Source of the DNA: DASUXY01 sp036377675
Lineage (GTDB): Bacteria; Bacillota; Bacilli; Bacillales; Amphibacillaceae
Reading direction: 5' to 3'
DNA: 53,621 bases
Assembly: GCA_036377675.1 (NCBI GenBank)
Contig: DASUXY010000019.1
Span: forward strand, 1 to 53,621
Shown: in pieces, positions 34,680-44,485 of the stretch
Position numbering within the stretch: the first letter of the stretch is position 1
How the letters are laid out: each line of letters starts with the position of its first letter
The notes under the pieces: generated by a model
Seen by the model: only the letters and a program-made list of their open reading frames with translations
What the model was told of the DNA's origin: nothing
The model's database searches: none
Position numbers and translations under genes: made by a program

Positions 34680-35822
34680 GTGGAAAAGAAAAAAGTACTA
34701 TTTTTTATCTATCACTTAGGGGCCGGTGGTGCAGCAAGGACGATGTTGAACGTGTTAAATCACCTCGACAGAACAACGTTTACACCGATCCTTGTGACAT
34801 TGAATTTCCCAGGTGATTACGAAGCATATCTCAAGCGAGATGTAAAGTTCATTAAATTGGAAGTGAAGCGCTTACGTTCAGCTATTTTCCCACTTGCTAA
34901 AGTTATTCGTAACGAAAAACCACACCTCGTATTCAGCACCATTCCCGTCTATAATACCGTAGCGATTTTGGCGCGCCTTTTTTCCTTTACGCGTACGAAA
35001 AATATCGTTCGTGAAGCAGCCTATTTAGGTGGAAACTTTTCGACAAATGTGAAATTACGTCTCGTCGGATGTTTATACCGTCTGTCGAGTCAAGTGATTT
35101 CTTTATCGAAAGGTGTGAAAGAAAACTTGGTGAAACGCTACAAAGTACCTGCAAAAAAGATTCAAGTCATCTACAACCCAGTGGATCTCGACAATATTCG
35201 CAAGCACGTCGCGAATGGCGAAATTGCCGCACAACATCAGCATATTTTTACAAGTGATCGTAAAGTAATCGTCACAGCTGGACGGCTTGTTCAAGATAAA
35301 GATCAACAAACGCTCATTGAAGCATGTGCTAAAGTGAACGAACGACTGCCCATTGAGTTAGTCATTCTCGGCGACGGTGAATTGAAAGAAACGTTACAAC
35401 GACGAGCGAAAGATCTTCATTTCGAAGATCATGTTCATTTTATCGGCTTTCAGAGCAATCCGTATATTTATTTTGAACAAGCCGATGTCTTTGCATTATC
35501 ATCCCTTCGTGAGGGTTTTGGCCACGTATTAGTAGAAGCATTAGCAACGGGGACCCCCGTTGTGTCAACGAATTGTAAACCTGGTGCAGCAGAAGTACTC
35601 AATCATGGTCAATTTGGCAAACTGTGTGAAGTTGGTCAAGCGAATGATTTAGCAAAAGCGATTGTCGACGTTCTTACACAGAGTGAAGAAGAAACGAAAC
35701 AAATGATTCAAAAAGGTAAACAACGTGCTGAACAATTTGCGGCCAAAAGGATTGTTAAACAGTATGAAGCCGTCTTCCAGCAAACGATTGATGAAAGGAA
35801 ACAAAGTAGGGATCGGAGATGA
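34680..35822 (+). CDS. Glycosyltransferase family 4 (GT-B fold)
   Basis: Cytoplasmic, membrane-associated glycosyltransferase, 380 residues. The acceptor-domain start VLFFIYHLGAGGAARTMLNVLNHL and the C-terminal Rossmann half with VTAGRLVQDKDQQTLIEACA and SSLREGFGHVLVEALATGTPVVST (EX7E motif) are typical of retaining GT4 enzymes. Donor and acceptor cannot be read from sequence. The start is GTG with AAGGGAAGG. It overlaps the next gene by four bases (ATGA). Confidence 0.88.
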   Translation: MEKKKVLFFIYHLGAGGAARTMLNVLNHLDRTTFTPILVTLNFPGDYEAYLKRDVKFIKLEVKRLRSAIFPLAKVIRNEKPHLVFSTIPVYNTVAILARLFSFTRTKNIVREAAYLGGNFSTNVKLRLVGCLYRLSSQVISLSKGVKENLVKRYKVPAKKIQVIYNPVDLDNIRKHVANGEIAAQHQHIFTSDRKVIVTAGRLVQDKDQQTLIEACAKVNERLPIELVILGDGELKETLQRRAKDLHFEDHVHFIGFQSNPYIYFEQADVFALSSLREGFGHVLVEALATGTPVVSTNCKPGAAEVLNHGQFGKLCEVGQANDLAKAIVDVLTQSEEETKQMIQKGKQRAEQFAAKRIVKQYEAVFQQTIDERKQSRDRR

Positions 35823-36961
35823 AAACAATGAACACGCCTAAACGCGTCGTCCATATAACGACTGTCCACCATCCGTATGATCCACGTATTTATCATAAAG
35901 AATGTCATTCCCTTCAACAAGCGGGCTATGACGTAATATTAATTGCTCGACAATCTGATGGCGATGTGAGGACGAATTCGCCGATTAAACATATACCTGT
36001 ACCAACGTATTCAAGTCGGCTGAAGCGGATGGTTTTCGGGACGTTTGCTGCCTATAAAAAAGCGAAGGCTTTACAGGCAGACGTCTATCACTTTCATGAT
36101 CCTGAATTGCTCTTTGTCGGTTGGCTCCTAAAGAAGAAAGACAATATCGTTATTTATGATATTCATGAGGATTATGTCACAAGTATTTTACAAAAAGAGT
36201 ACATGAAGAAACCAGTTAAAAAAATAATTGCCGGTATGTATAAATGGCTAGAGAAATTGTTTACGCGCAACATGGAACTCTGTTTAGCAGAGAAATATTA
36301 TTACGATATTTACAAACGTGGGATATGTATCTTAAATTACCCGGCGATTAATGAGATGTTTATGAAGCATGAACGAAAAAGAGGATTTCTTGAAGATAAA
36401 TTGTTGTATACTGGTAATGTAACGTATGATCGTGGGGCTCTTACACATGCGAGGATTCCACAAATTGATTCCAACGTTACCGTTCATTTTGTCGGTAAGT
36501 GCGACAGCAGCGTCGCCGAGGAAATGTATGCAGCTGCTGGAGATCAAAAAGATAATCTCAAAATAGAAGGCATTGATCGCTTCGTGGAAAAAGAAGATAT
36601 TGAAAAAACATATGTCAGTCATCAGTGGCTCGCGGGAATTGCCCTTTTTCCACCGACTGAGCATTATATGAAAAAGGAATTAACGAAGTTTTTTGAGTAT
36701 ATGAATGCTGGTTTGCCGATTATTTGCTCAGACTTTCCAGTATGGAAACAGTTTGTCGAAACATACGAATGTGGGATTGCAGTTGATCCTACGAATGATG
36801 CTGAGATCAAAGAAGCGATTGATTATTTACGCACCCATCCTGATGAAGCCCATCAAATGGGCAAAAATGGTAAAAAGGCCGTTATGGAAACATTAAACTG
36901 GCATTCAGAAGAAAAGAAATTGATTACATGGTATGATCAATTATTGAATCATAATCGATGA
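35819..36961 (+). CDS. Glycosyltransferase family 4-like protein
   Basis: A 380-residue GT-B type glycosyltransferase. The N-terminal domain begins RVVHITTVHHPYDPRIYHKECHSLQQAGYDVILIA, which is typical of glycan synthesis GTs of the Cap1E/EpsD type, with ADVYHFHDPELL and IYDIHEDYV following. The C-terminal domain has TKFFEYMNAGLPIICSDFPVWK in place of a clear EX7E motif. It is translationally coupled to the preceding GT. The specific linkage is unknown. Confidence 0.82.
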   Translation: MKTMNTPKRVVHITTVHHPYDPRIYHKECHSLQQAGYDVILIARQSDGDVRTNSPIKHIPVPTYSSRLKRMVFGTFAAYKKAKALQADVYHFHDPELLFVGWLLKKKDNIVIYDIHEDYVTSILQKEYMKKPVKKIIAGMYKWLEKLFTRNMELCLAEKYYYDIYKRGICILNYPAINEMFMKHERKRGFLEDKLLYTGNVTYDRGALTHARIPQIDSNVTVHFVGKCDSSVAEEMYAAAGDQKDNLKIEGIDRFVEKEDIEKTYVSHQWLAGIALFPPTEHYMKKELTKFFEYMNAGLPIICSDFPVWKQFVETYECGIAVDPTNDAEIKEAIDYLRTHPDEAHQMGKNGKKAVMETLNWHSEEKKLITWYDQLLNHNR

Positions 36962-36989
36962 ATCGAATGAAAAGGATCGTGCTGATACA

Positions 36990-37769
36990 TTGGAATCAAA
37001 ACAGAACCCATTAATTTCAGTGATTACGCCTGCTTACAATGCAGAAAAGTTCATCAAACAAACGATAGAATCCGTACGTGAACAAACGTATTCCAATTGG
37101 GAAATGATTATTGTCGATGATTGTTCTACCGACCGAACTGTCGAGTATGTTCGACAATACGAACAACGAGATCAGCGGATTCATTTGCTTAAACTCGAAA
37201 AAAATAGCGGTCCCGGTGTTGCTCGCAATACAGCGATGGAGCACGCCGAAGGACGATACATTGCTTTTTTAGATAGCGATGATTTATGGTATCCTGAAAA
37301 GCTCGAAAAACAGCTACGATTTATGCAAGAAAAAGATATCGCTTTTTCATTTACGAAATATGTTCGCATGCGTGAAGATGGCACGTTAACAAACGCTGTT
37401 ACAGAAGCACCTGAGTCGGTCGGGTATGAAGACTTGATGAAACATTGTGTCATTGGTTGCTTAACCGTCATGCTAGATCGAGACAAAATCGGTCATTTGA
37501 AAATGATGGACTTACGAACTCGACAAGATTACGTCTACTGGTTGACGATTACGAAAAAAGGTTTTCGCGCTTACGGTTTACCCGAACCCCTTGCGAAATA
37601 TCGACTTGTGGAAGGTTCAATCTCGAGTAATAAATGGAAAGCTGCGAAACAAAATTGGTATGTGTATCGGCATGTCGAAAAACAAAGCTTAATAAAGAGC
37701 TTATGGTACTTCGCCAATTATGCATATAAATCGATAAAAAACCGCATCAAATTTAAAAACGGGCGATAA
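36990..37769 (+). CDS. Glycosyltransferase family 2 (TuaG-like)
   Basis: A 259-residue GT-A inverting transferase. It begins PLISVITPAYNAEKFIKQTIESVREQTYSNWEMIIVDDCSTD and carries the DxD-type motif in YIAFLDSDDLWYPEKLEKQL. This resembles TuaG of the B. subtilis teichuronic acid operon and similar short GT2 enzymes. The start is TTG with GAAAAGGATCG, 28 bases after the previous gene. It probably adds one sugar of the repeating unit. Confidence 0.85.
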   Translation: MESKQNPLISVITPAYNAEKFIKQTIESVREQTYSNWEMIIVDDCSTDRTVEYVRQYEQRDQRIHLLKLEKNSGPGVARNTAMEHAEGRYIAFLDSDDLWYPEKLEKQLRFMQEKDIAFSFTKYVRMREDGTLTNAVTEAPESVGYEDLMKHCVIGCLTVMLDRDKIGHLKMMDLRTRQDYVYWLTITKKGFRAYGLPEPLAKYRLVEGSISSNKWKAAKQNWYVYRHVEKQSLIKSLWYFANYAYKSIKNRIKFKNGR

Positions 37770-37835
37770 ATTGCATCGGAGCGAAAGACTTGTATGATCT
37801 AGCCATGATTATGTAAGGTGGTGTCATGTTTAGTT

Positions 37836-38612
37836 ATGAAAGCATATATGCAAGAAATTATGAAACGAAAAGATTTATTATATTATTTAGTTAAATCTGG
37901 TTTGAAAGCCGAGCACCGTAACAGTTACCTCGGTTATTTTTGGTGGTTGTTAGATCCGCTATTAAACGTACTCGTCTACTATTTCCTCGTCGTCATTATT
38001 TTAGGACGGGGTGGACCAGACTATCCTGTTTTTCTCGTCATCGGGTTAGTCGTTTGGCGCTGGATTAGTACGTCGATTAACTCTTCAGCGAAATCGATTT
38101 TACGATACAGTTCCATTGTGAATCAAGTGTATTTACCGAAGTCGATTTTTCCATTGTCCTTTACGATTACACAATTATTTAACTTTTTATTTGGACTCGT
38201 GGTCATTGCGATCTTTTTACTTTTTTTCGGTGTGATGCCTGGTTGGCAAATCGTTTACTTACCCATTCTCATCATCGTTACGCTCGTATTTTTGCTAGCG
38301 ATCGGACTCGTGTTAGGATACTTTACCGTCTTCGTACGGGATATTGACAATTTACTTTCACACGTCATTCGTGTCTTTTTCTACGCGTCCCCGATCATAT
38401 GGCCAGGTGGACGTTTACCGGATAAGTATAGCTGGGCAGTTGATTATAACCCAATTGCCATAATCGTTGGTTCGTACCGGGATATTTTAATGTATAAACA
38501 AAGTCCAAATTTCATCGGATTAACGGTCATTTTTGTTGCATCAATCTTATTGACGATTTTTATGATGAATTATTACCGAAACAACGAACACAAAATTATT
38601 AAAGCATTATAG
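37836..38612 (+). CDS. Polysaccharide/teichoic acid ABC exporter permease (TagG-like)
   Basis: ABC-2 type membrane permease exporting a lipid-linked polymer, 258 residues with six helices. The N-terminal cytoplasmic amphipathic helix KDLLYYLVKSGLKAEHRNSYLGYFWWLLDPLLN and the hydrophobic core fit TagG/Wzm. The ATG at 37836 is preferred, with AAGGTGGTG upstream at slightly long spacing; a GTG at 37818 or 37821 is an alternative and would add five or six residues. The next gene is its ATPase. Confidence 0.88.
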   Translation: MKAYMQEIMKRKDLLYYLVKSGLKAEHRNSYLGYFWWLLDPLLNVLVYYFLVVIILGRGGPDYPVFLVIGLVVWRWISTSINSSAKSILRYSSIVNQVYLPKSIFPLSFTITQLFNFLFGLVVIAIFLLFFGVMPGWQIVYLPILIIVTLVFLLAIGLVLGYFTVFVRDIDNLLSHVIRVFFYASPIIWPGGRLPDKYSWAVDYNPIAIIVGSYRDILMYKQSPNFIGLTVIFVASILLTIFMMNYYRNNEHKIIKAL

Positions 38613-38691
38613 AGCATTATAGATGGAAGCAAGTTTATGGATGGCGATGAACATAAAAGGCTTTTGACTATATGTAAAAGAGGTTTTATAC

Positions 38692-40287
38692 ATGTTGAAC
38701 GAAAACAATCCGACCATTGACGAAACGAGAGAAACCGTTATAGATGCCAAAGGAATTGGTGTTTCTTTTGATAGTGGTAAACATCAAGACGATTATAAAT
38801 CACGTGTATTACGTTTTTTAAAAAATAAAGGGAAAATTGAACAACCGAAAAAAATATGGCCGTTAAAAGATATTACGTTCCAAGGATATCAAGGTGAAAT
38901 CCTTGGAATCATCGGTGCTAACGGTGCAGGAAAAACGACGCTTAGTAAAATTATCGCCGGATTACTGAAGCAAGATAAAGGTGAAATTACTGTTGATGGA
39001 AAAGTAACTGCATTATTTTCGTTTGGAATGGGCTTTAATAAAGAATTAACCGGTCGAGAAAATGTCTATTTAAACGGAATGATGTTAGGAATCGACTTAG
39101 ACCAAATTAACCGATACATCGATGACATTCATGAGTTTTCTGATCTCGGTGATTTTATCGACCAACCGATGAAATATTATTCAAGCGGTATGAAAGCTCG
39201 CCTCGGATTTAGCGTAGCGTCCCACTTAAACCCAGAAATACTCATCCTTGATGAAGCATTAAACACAGGAGACGCGAAATTCAGTAAAAAAGCGGCCGAG
39301 AAAATGAAAGAGCTCGTCAAACGTGCGAAAATGGTCATCATCGTTACGCATAGTTTACGGTATGCCGAACGAAACTGTGATCGTTTAATGTGGTTAGAAG
39401 GCGGTGTCGTAAAAGAAATCGGTGAGCCGAAAGAAATCGTTAAAAACTACCGAGCTTCTGCCCCACCACGTCCTCGTAAAAAACGTCGCAGTTTACAATT
39501 GAAAAAAACAGAAACAACGATTCGCGACAATACGATTGTTAAAGCGGATAACGTCGGTGTTTCTTTCGAATTAGATACAGGTACGTTTTGGGCGTTGCGA
39601 AATATTAGTTTCGAAGTGAAAGAAGGCGAGGTCGTCGGGATTATTGGTCATAACGGCGCGGGCAAAAGTACATTATGCAAAGTGTTAACGAAAATTTTAG
39701 CTCCCGATGAAGGGACCGTAGAACTCAACGGGGAAACGTCCTCATTGTTAGGTTATGGCACAGGTTTTAACCCTCAATTGACCGGGAAAGACAATATTTA
39801 TTTAAATGCGATGCTGTTAGGAATCCCCAAACATCGTGTCGAAGAAAGTTATGATGATATTGTTGCGTTTTCCGGTTTAAAAAGATCGATTCATAAGCCG
39901 GTGAAAGAATATTCGAGTGGAATGCGCTCACGTTTAGGGTTTAGCATCGCGGCGATTTTGAAACCGGACATTTTCATCATTGATGAAGCATTATCGACGG
40001 GTGATTTAGCTTTCCGACAAAAAGCAACCGAACGGATCCAAGATATGATGGAGCGGGCGAAAGCGGTTATCATCGTTACGCATAGTATGCGATTCGTCGA
40101 ACAAGTATGTACGCGAGGAATTTGGATAGAAAAAGGACAAGTTCGTTTTGACGGCGACGCTGAAGAAGCTGTCGATCGCTACCGAGAAGCAATGGGTGTT
40201 AAAAAGAAGAAAAAAAAACGTCGTAAGAAAAAAAGACCGAAGCAAGTAAATAAAAAGAAGAAAAAGGCAAAACCTAAAGATGCGTAA
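38692..40287 (+). CDS. Fused double-ATPase polysaccharide ABC exporter subunit (TagH-like)
   Basis: ATPase of the polymer exporter, 531 residues, with two complete nucleotide-binding domains in one chain. Domain 1 has Walker A GANGAGKT (75-82), signature YSSGM (163-167) and Walker B ILILDE (183-188). Domain 2 has GHNGAGKS (319-326), YSSGM (407-411) and IFIIDE (427-432). Both are of the TagH/Wzt type. A basic linker (PRPRKKRRS) joins them, and the protein ends in about 27 residues almost all Lys/Arg. Ordinary TagH has one such domain plus a C-terminal extension, so this is a fusion that can form the ATPase dimer alone. Confidence 0.9.
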   Translation: MLNENNPTIDETRETVIDAKGIGVSFDSGKHQDDYKSRVLRFLKNKGKIEQPKKIWPLKDITFQGYQGEILGIIGANGAGKTTLSKIIAGLLKQDKGEITVDGKVTALFSFGMGFNKELTGRENVYLNGMMLGIDLDQINRYIDDIHEFSDLGDFIDQPMKYYSSGMKARLGFSVASHLNPEILILDEALNTGDAKFSKKAAEKMKELVKRAKMVIIVTHSLRYAERNCDRLMWLEGGVVKEIGEPKEIVKNYRASAPPRPRKKRRSLQLKKTETTIRDNTIVKADNVGVSFELDTGTFWALRNISFEVKEGEVVGIIGHNGAGKSTLCKVLTKILAPDEGTVELNGETSSLLGYGTGFNPQLTGKDNIYLNAMLLGIPKHRVEESYDDIVAFSGLKRSIHKPVKEYSSGMRSRLGFSIAAILKPDIFIIDEALSTGDLAFRQKATERIQDMMERAKAVIIVTHSMRFVEQVCTRGIWIEKGQVRFDGDAEEAVDRYREAMGVKKKKKKRRKKKRPKQVNKKKKKAKPKDA

Positions 40288-40317
40288 CAGAAGATTGATG
40301 ATGGTGGTGACAAACAG

Positions 40318-42285
40318 GTGTTACAAACTTTTAAAAAGATGATCGTCGGCCTGATGGATTGGTTTGTCTATCGATTTTTAAGTGAAAAACAAAAAAAGTT
40401 TATCGCAGGCCTCTTTTCTGAAAAACAGAAAAATAGATTAAAAAAAATTACGAAACACGGGAAAAGACACGCTCAAAGAGAACGTGTGCAAACGATTAAA
40501 CACCACCTGTATAACTTAGGCTTTACGATAGACGGATTACAAGCATTAGAACAATTACATGCTACAGCGGATGAGGAGCCATACGTAAAGCGACTCACCG
40601 CTTGGGAACTCGCCTTATGGCATACGAATCAATATACAAAACAAGGTGCTAAAGAAGCACTGACGTACCTCGAAGTGGCTAAACAAGGAGAAAGAGACCG
40701 TGATCAATTACGACGAATAGCCATTATCGAAGCGGAATGTTATGAGCGACTCGATCATCTTGCAGAAGGAAGGAAGATGATTAGCAATCAGCTATCGATT
40801 GAAAAGCATCCTGATTTGTATTTAGCACGAGCGAATTTAGAACAGTCGATTGATCAACGATTACTATGGATGAACAAAGCCTTCAGAGCGTACAATCTTC
40901 AACCGATTACATTCGTTGCTGACCATAGACGAGTGACGTACGATGACTTACGAACGGAACCACTCGATGAGGAAATTGTCGACGGTCCCAAAGTATCGGT
41001 TATATTGCCCGCTTACAATGCACAATCAGGCATACGAATTGCGATAGAATCGATTTTATCGCAAACGTGGAAAAATATCGAACTGATCGTCGTCGATGAT
41101 TGTAGCACCGATCAGACAAAAGAAGTGATTCAACAATATGTCGAAAAAGACTCACGTGTAAAATTGTTGTCAACACCGCAAAATAGTGGTCCATATGTCG
41201 CTCGAAACATCGCTTTGCGCGAAGCAACAGGAGAATTCGTAACGGTTAATGACGCCGATGATTGGTCACATGCTGAAAAGATCGCCATACAAGTACAGTA
41301 TTTAATCGACTATCCGACAGTTATTGCCAACACATCCGAACATGCTCGATTAACGGAAGAAGATTTGAAGCTATACCGCCGAGGAACACCAGGAAAATAC
41401 ATTTTTCCGAACATGTCCTCGTTAATGTTTAGACGAGAACCTGTCGTTGAAAAATTAGGCTTTTGGGATAGTGTTCGTTTTGCTGCGGATGGGGAATTTA
41501 AACGTCGCCTCATCAAAGTGTTCGGCAAAGAGCATATCGTTGATTTAACGACAGGTCCATTATCATTACCACGCCAATCGGTCTCTTCTTTAACAGGGAG
41601 CTCCGCCTATGGATACAACGGCTTTTTTATGGGCGCACGTAAGGAATATGTCGAAAGCTTAGAATTTTATCATCAACACGCCGACACGTTGTATTACTCG
41701 TTTCCACAGAAAACGAGACCTTTTCCTGTACCTGAACCAATGTGGCCTCGTCGAGAAGAGAAAACGTCGGGACGTCGACATTTTCCTGTCGTCATTGGCT
41801 ATGATTTTCGAAAGGTGAGTAGAGTTGATCCAGTGATCGAAAAAATTGTTTCATTGAAAGAGACACATCAGCGCATAGGATTGATGCAAATGAATGAATA
41901 CGACTTAGCAATCACCGAAGACATCGCTGAAAGTATACGCCATCTGATCGATGGAGTCGACGTACATATGCTCGTTTACGGTGAAAACATTACGGCAGAT
42001 GTCCTCGTGATTATCGATCATCGTGTTTTACGAGCGTGGCAAAAGTACGTACCAGACGTTGAAGCTAATCAGATTCATGTTTACGCTCAGAAAGTATTAA
42101 CGGAAGAAGAGACGCGTGCTTGTTTACAACAGATGAAAACATATTTCGGTGAAACAGGGATGTGGCATCCAACCGATGACCGGATTCGAAAACAGCTCAC
42201 CGATTACGAAACAGATATAGACGAATTATACGTCGCGCGTGAAAAATGGGGGAGTATCGGTCGCCATGTGTCACACGAACGATGA
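40318..42285 (+). CDS. Large family 2 glycosyltransferase with helical-repeat N-terminus (paralogue 1)
   Basis: A 655-residue protein. Residues 1-200 are helical and TPR-like (AWELALWHTNQYTKQGAKEAL, then CYERLDHLAEGRKMI and LARANLEQSIDQRLLWMNKAF). A GT-A family 2 domain follows at about 225-440 (VSVILPAYNAQSGIRIAIESILSQTWKNIELIVVDDCSTD; metal motif VTVNDADDW), and the last 190 residues are a C-terminal domain I do not recognise. It shares all three parts with the next gene. The start is GTG after GGTGGTGA. The sugar is unknown; the TPR-like part may hold it in a complex. Confidence 0.82.
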   Translation: MLQTFKKMIVGLMDWFVYRFLSEKQKKFIAGLFSEKQKNRLKKITKHGKRHAQRERVQTIKHHLYNLGFTIDGLQALEQLHATADEEPYVKRLTAWELALWHTNQYTKQGAKEALTYLEVAKQGERDRDQLRRIAIIEAECYERLDHLAEGRKMISNQLSIEKHPDLYLARANLEQSIDQRLLWMNKAFRAYNLQPITFVADHRRVTYDDLRTEPLDEEIVDGPKVSVILPAYNAQSGIRIAIESILSQTWKNIELIVVDDCSTDQTKEVIQQYVEKDSRVKLLSTPQNSGPYVARNIALREATGEFVTVNDADDWSHAEKIAIQVQYLIDYPTVIANTSEHARLTEEDLKLYRRGTPGKYIFPNMSSLMFRREPVVEKLGFWDSVRFAADGEFKRRLIKVFGKEHIVDLTTGPLSLPRQSVSSLTGSSAYGYNGFFMGARKEYVESLEFYHQHADTLYYSFPQKTRPFPVPEPMWPRREEKTSGRRHFPVVIGYDFRKVSRVDPVIEKIVSLKETHQRIGLMQMNEYDLAITEDIAESIRHLIDGVDVHMLVYGENITADVLVIIDHRVLRAWQKYVPDVEANQIHVYAQKVLTEEETRACLQQMKTYFGETGMWHPTDDRIRKQLTDYETDIDELYVAREKWGSIGRHVSHER

Positions 42286-44485
42286 ACAGACAACCCGACA
42301 ACAGTCGATGGATCAATTAACGAAACAATTAGCTGAATTAGAACAAACGCTTCACATGCAAGAAAAACGAACCGAACGAATGAAACGAACGTTTATAGAA
42401 TACAATCAGGCCTTTACGGAAGCGAGGGCGAACGTACAATCGTTGTTGAACAAACTGAAACGATTCGTCAAACATGTGAAAGCTCCAGCTGCGTATCTCC
42501 TCGGGAGGCGCAATATAAAACAGTTATATAGTAAGTCGTATAAAATTAAGAACGCTTTGAATGCCTTAAAACCGTACAAGTTTCATTTATACGATTTAGG
42601 CTTTACGGCGAAAGCGTTAGCTGACTTGGAAAACTTGCCATCTGAAACAGACGATCCTTATATTCAACGAGCGATTGCCTGGGAGCTCGCTCTTTGGTAT
42701 GCGAATCAAACGACCGTTGATGGTGCCCGTCAAGCCCTTGACTATTTGCGCGTCGTTACGGTTGGAGAGAAAGACGAAAACTTACAGAGACGAGCAGCAA
42801 TTATTCAAGCTGAATGTTATGACCGAGTCGGACAAATAGAAGCTGGAAAAAAAGTCATTCATGACCGGCTAGCAGTCGAACAACACCCCGATTTGTTGTT
42901 AGCACGAGCGAATTTAGAAACGTCGATGAACAGTCGGCTAATGTGGATTAATAAAGCGATGGCGATGTATGATCTGCAGCCGATTTCATTTACCGAAACA
43001 GACGAGCGAGCTGTGACGTATGAAGACCTAAAAACAGAGCCACTTGCTCAAGAGACTACCGATGGACCTAAAGTGTCGGTTATTTTACCGGCGTACAATT
43101 CAGAAACAGGTATTCGAGTTGCTATCGAATCGATTTTATCGCAGACGTGGAAAAATATCGAACTGATCATTGTCGATGATTGTAGTACGGATCGGACAAA
43201 AGAAGTCATTCAACAGTACATGAGAACAGACCGACGAATTCGTTTGTTTTCGACACGAGAGAACAGCGGTCCATATGTCGCCCGAAACATCGCTTTACGC
43301 GAAGCGACGGGAGAATTCGTGACGGTTAATGATGCCGATGACTGGTCACATGCCGAAAAAATAGCTACACAAGTAAAGCATTTACTGAACGACCGAGAAG
43401 CTGTCGCAAACACATCCGAACATGCTCGTCTAACCGAAGGGCTTAAGCTGTATCGACGTGGAACACCAGGAACGTATATTTTTTCAAACATGTCGTCATT
43501 AATGTTTAGGCGTAAGCCGGTTATGGAGAAATTAGGATTTTGGGATAGTGTACGTTTTGCGGCGGATGGAGAATTTAAGCGTCGGCTGCTACACGTATTT
43601 GGCAAAGAACGTGTCGTCGATTTGCAAACGGGACCGTTATCTTTACCACGCCAATCCGTTTCCTCTCTAACAGGAAGCTCTGCTTTTGGGTATAGTGGAT
43701 TTTTTATGGGCGCACGGAAGGAATATGTCGAAAGCTTTACATTTTATCATGAACGAGCAGACGACTTGTATTATGAATTTCCTCAGCGAAACAGACCTTT
43801 TCCTGTCCCTGAGCCGATGTGGCCTCGTCGAGAAGAGAAGCCAACGGGACGTCGACGTTTCGATGTCGTTATTGGAACGGATTATCGTTTACAAACGAGC
43901 GATTTACAAACGATCATTGAAATGATTGACATCCATAAACAGCAAGGTTTACGCACAGGGCTCGTGCAAATTTCGCGTTACGATCTCCAAAAGCGAAACC
44001 AACCGTTCAATCAAAAAATTCGCGACGTCATCGATGGAAGAGATGTGCAAATGCTCGTTTACGGCGAAACGATAACGTGTGATTTGTTGATTGTTCACCA
44101 TCCATCTATTTTACAAGAAAAGCAACATTATTTACCGAACGTCGAGCCGAAAACTGTCTCTGTCATCATCGATGTTTTACCCGTGAAAAACGGAACGCGC
44201 GTGTATGAGATGAGGCGGTGTGCTCGACATTTAGACGAATATGTTGGAAAGCGGGGCAATTGGTATCCTTACGATGACGAGATCCGATCAACGTTACTGA
44301 ACAAACATCAACGAGAACTAAAATCCATTAAACTAGTAAGTGAAAATTGGACGAAGAACTCCCGGTTGGATCTAGCCGTGTATCGAGATCGTTTAGCTGA
44401 TTGGTTGATAGAAGATCACCCGAATCAAATGAGGGTAGAGGAAGGGGATGACGAAAATGAAACATGTCAAACAGAAGATTCATAG
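42266..44485 (+). CDS. Large family 2 glycosyltransferase with helical-repeat N-terminus (paralogue 2)
   Basis: A 739-residue paralogue of the preceding protein with an extra N-terminal coiled-coil of about 65 residues (SMDQLTKQLAELEQTLHMQEKRTERMKR). The TPR-like region is at about 105-245, the GT2 domain at about 268-480 (VSVILPAYNSETGIRVAIESILSQTW; VTVNDADDW), and the unknown C-terminal domain follows. Long nucleotide stretches are nearly identical to paralogue 1, pointing to a recent tandem duplication or gene conversion. ATG 42266 has GGGGGAG ten bases upstream; a GTG at 42239 is the alternative. It overlaps the previous gene by 20 bases and the next by 38. Confidence 0.82.
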   Translation: MCHTNDEQTTRQQSMDQLTKQLAELEQTLHMQEKRTERMKRTFIEYNQAFTEARANVQSLLNKLKRFVKHVKAPAAYLLGRRNIKQLYSKSYKIKNALNALKPYKFHLYDLGFTAKALADLENLPSETDDPYIQRAIAWELALWYANQTTVDGARQALDYLRVVTVGEKDENLQRRAAIIQAECYDRVGQIEAGKKVIHDRLAVEQHPDLLLARANLETSMNSRLMWINKAMAMYDLQPISFTETDERAVTYEDLKTEPLAQETTDGPKVSVILPAYNSETGIRVAIESILSQTWKNIELIIVDDCSTDRTKEVIQQYMRTDRRIRLFSTRENSGPYVARNIALREATGEFVTVNDADDWSHAEKIATQVKHLLNDREAVANTSEHARLTEGLKLYRRGTPGTYIFSNMSSLMFRRKPVMEKLGFWDSVRFAADGEFKRRLLHVFGKERVVDLQTGPLSLPRQSVSSLTGSSAFGYSGFFMGARKEYVESFTFYHERADDLYYEFPQRNRPFPVPEPMWPRREEKPTGRRRFDVVIGTDYRLQTSDLQTIIEMIDIHKQQGLRTGLVQISRYDLQKRNQPFNQKIRDVIDGRDVQMLVYGETITCDLLIVHHPSILQEKQHYLPNVEPKTVSVIIDVLPVKNGTRVYEMRRCARHLDEYVGKRGNWYPYDDEIRSTLLNKHQRELKSIKLVSENWTKNSRLDLAVYRDRLADWLIEDHPNQMRVEEGDDENETCQTEDS

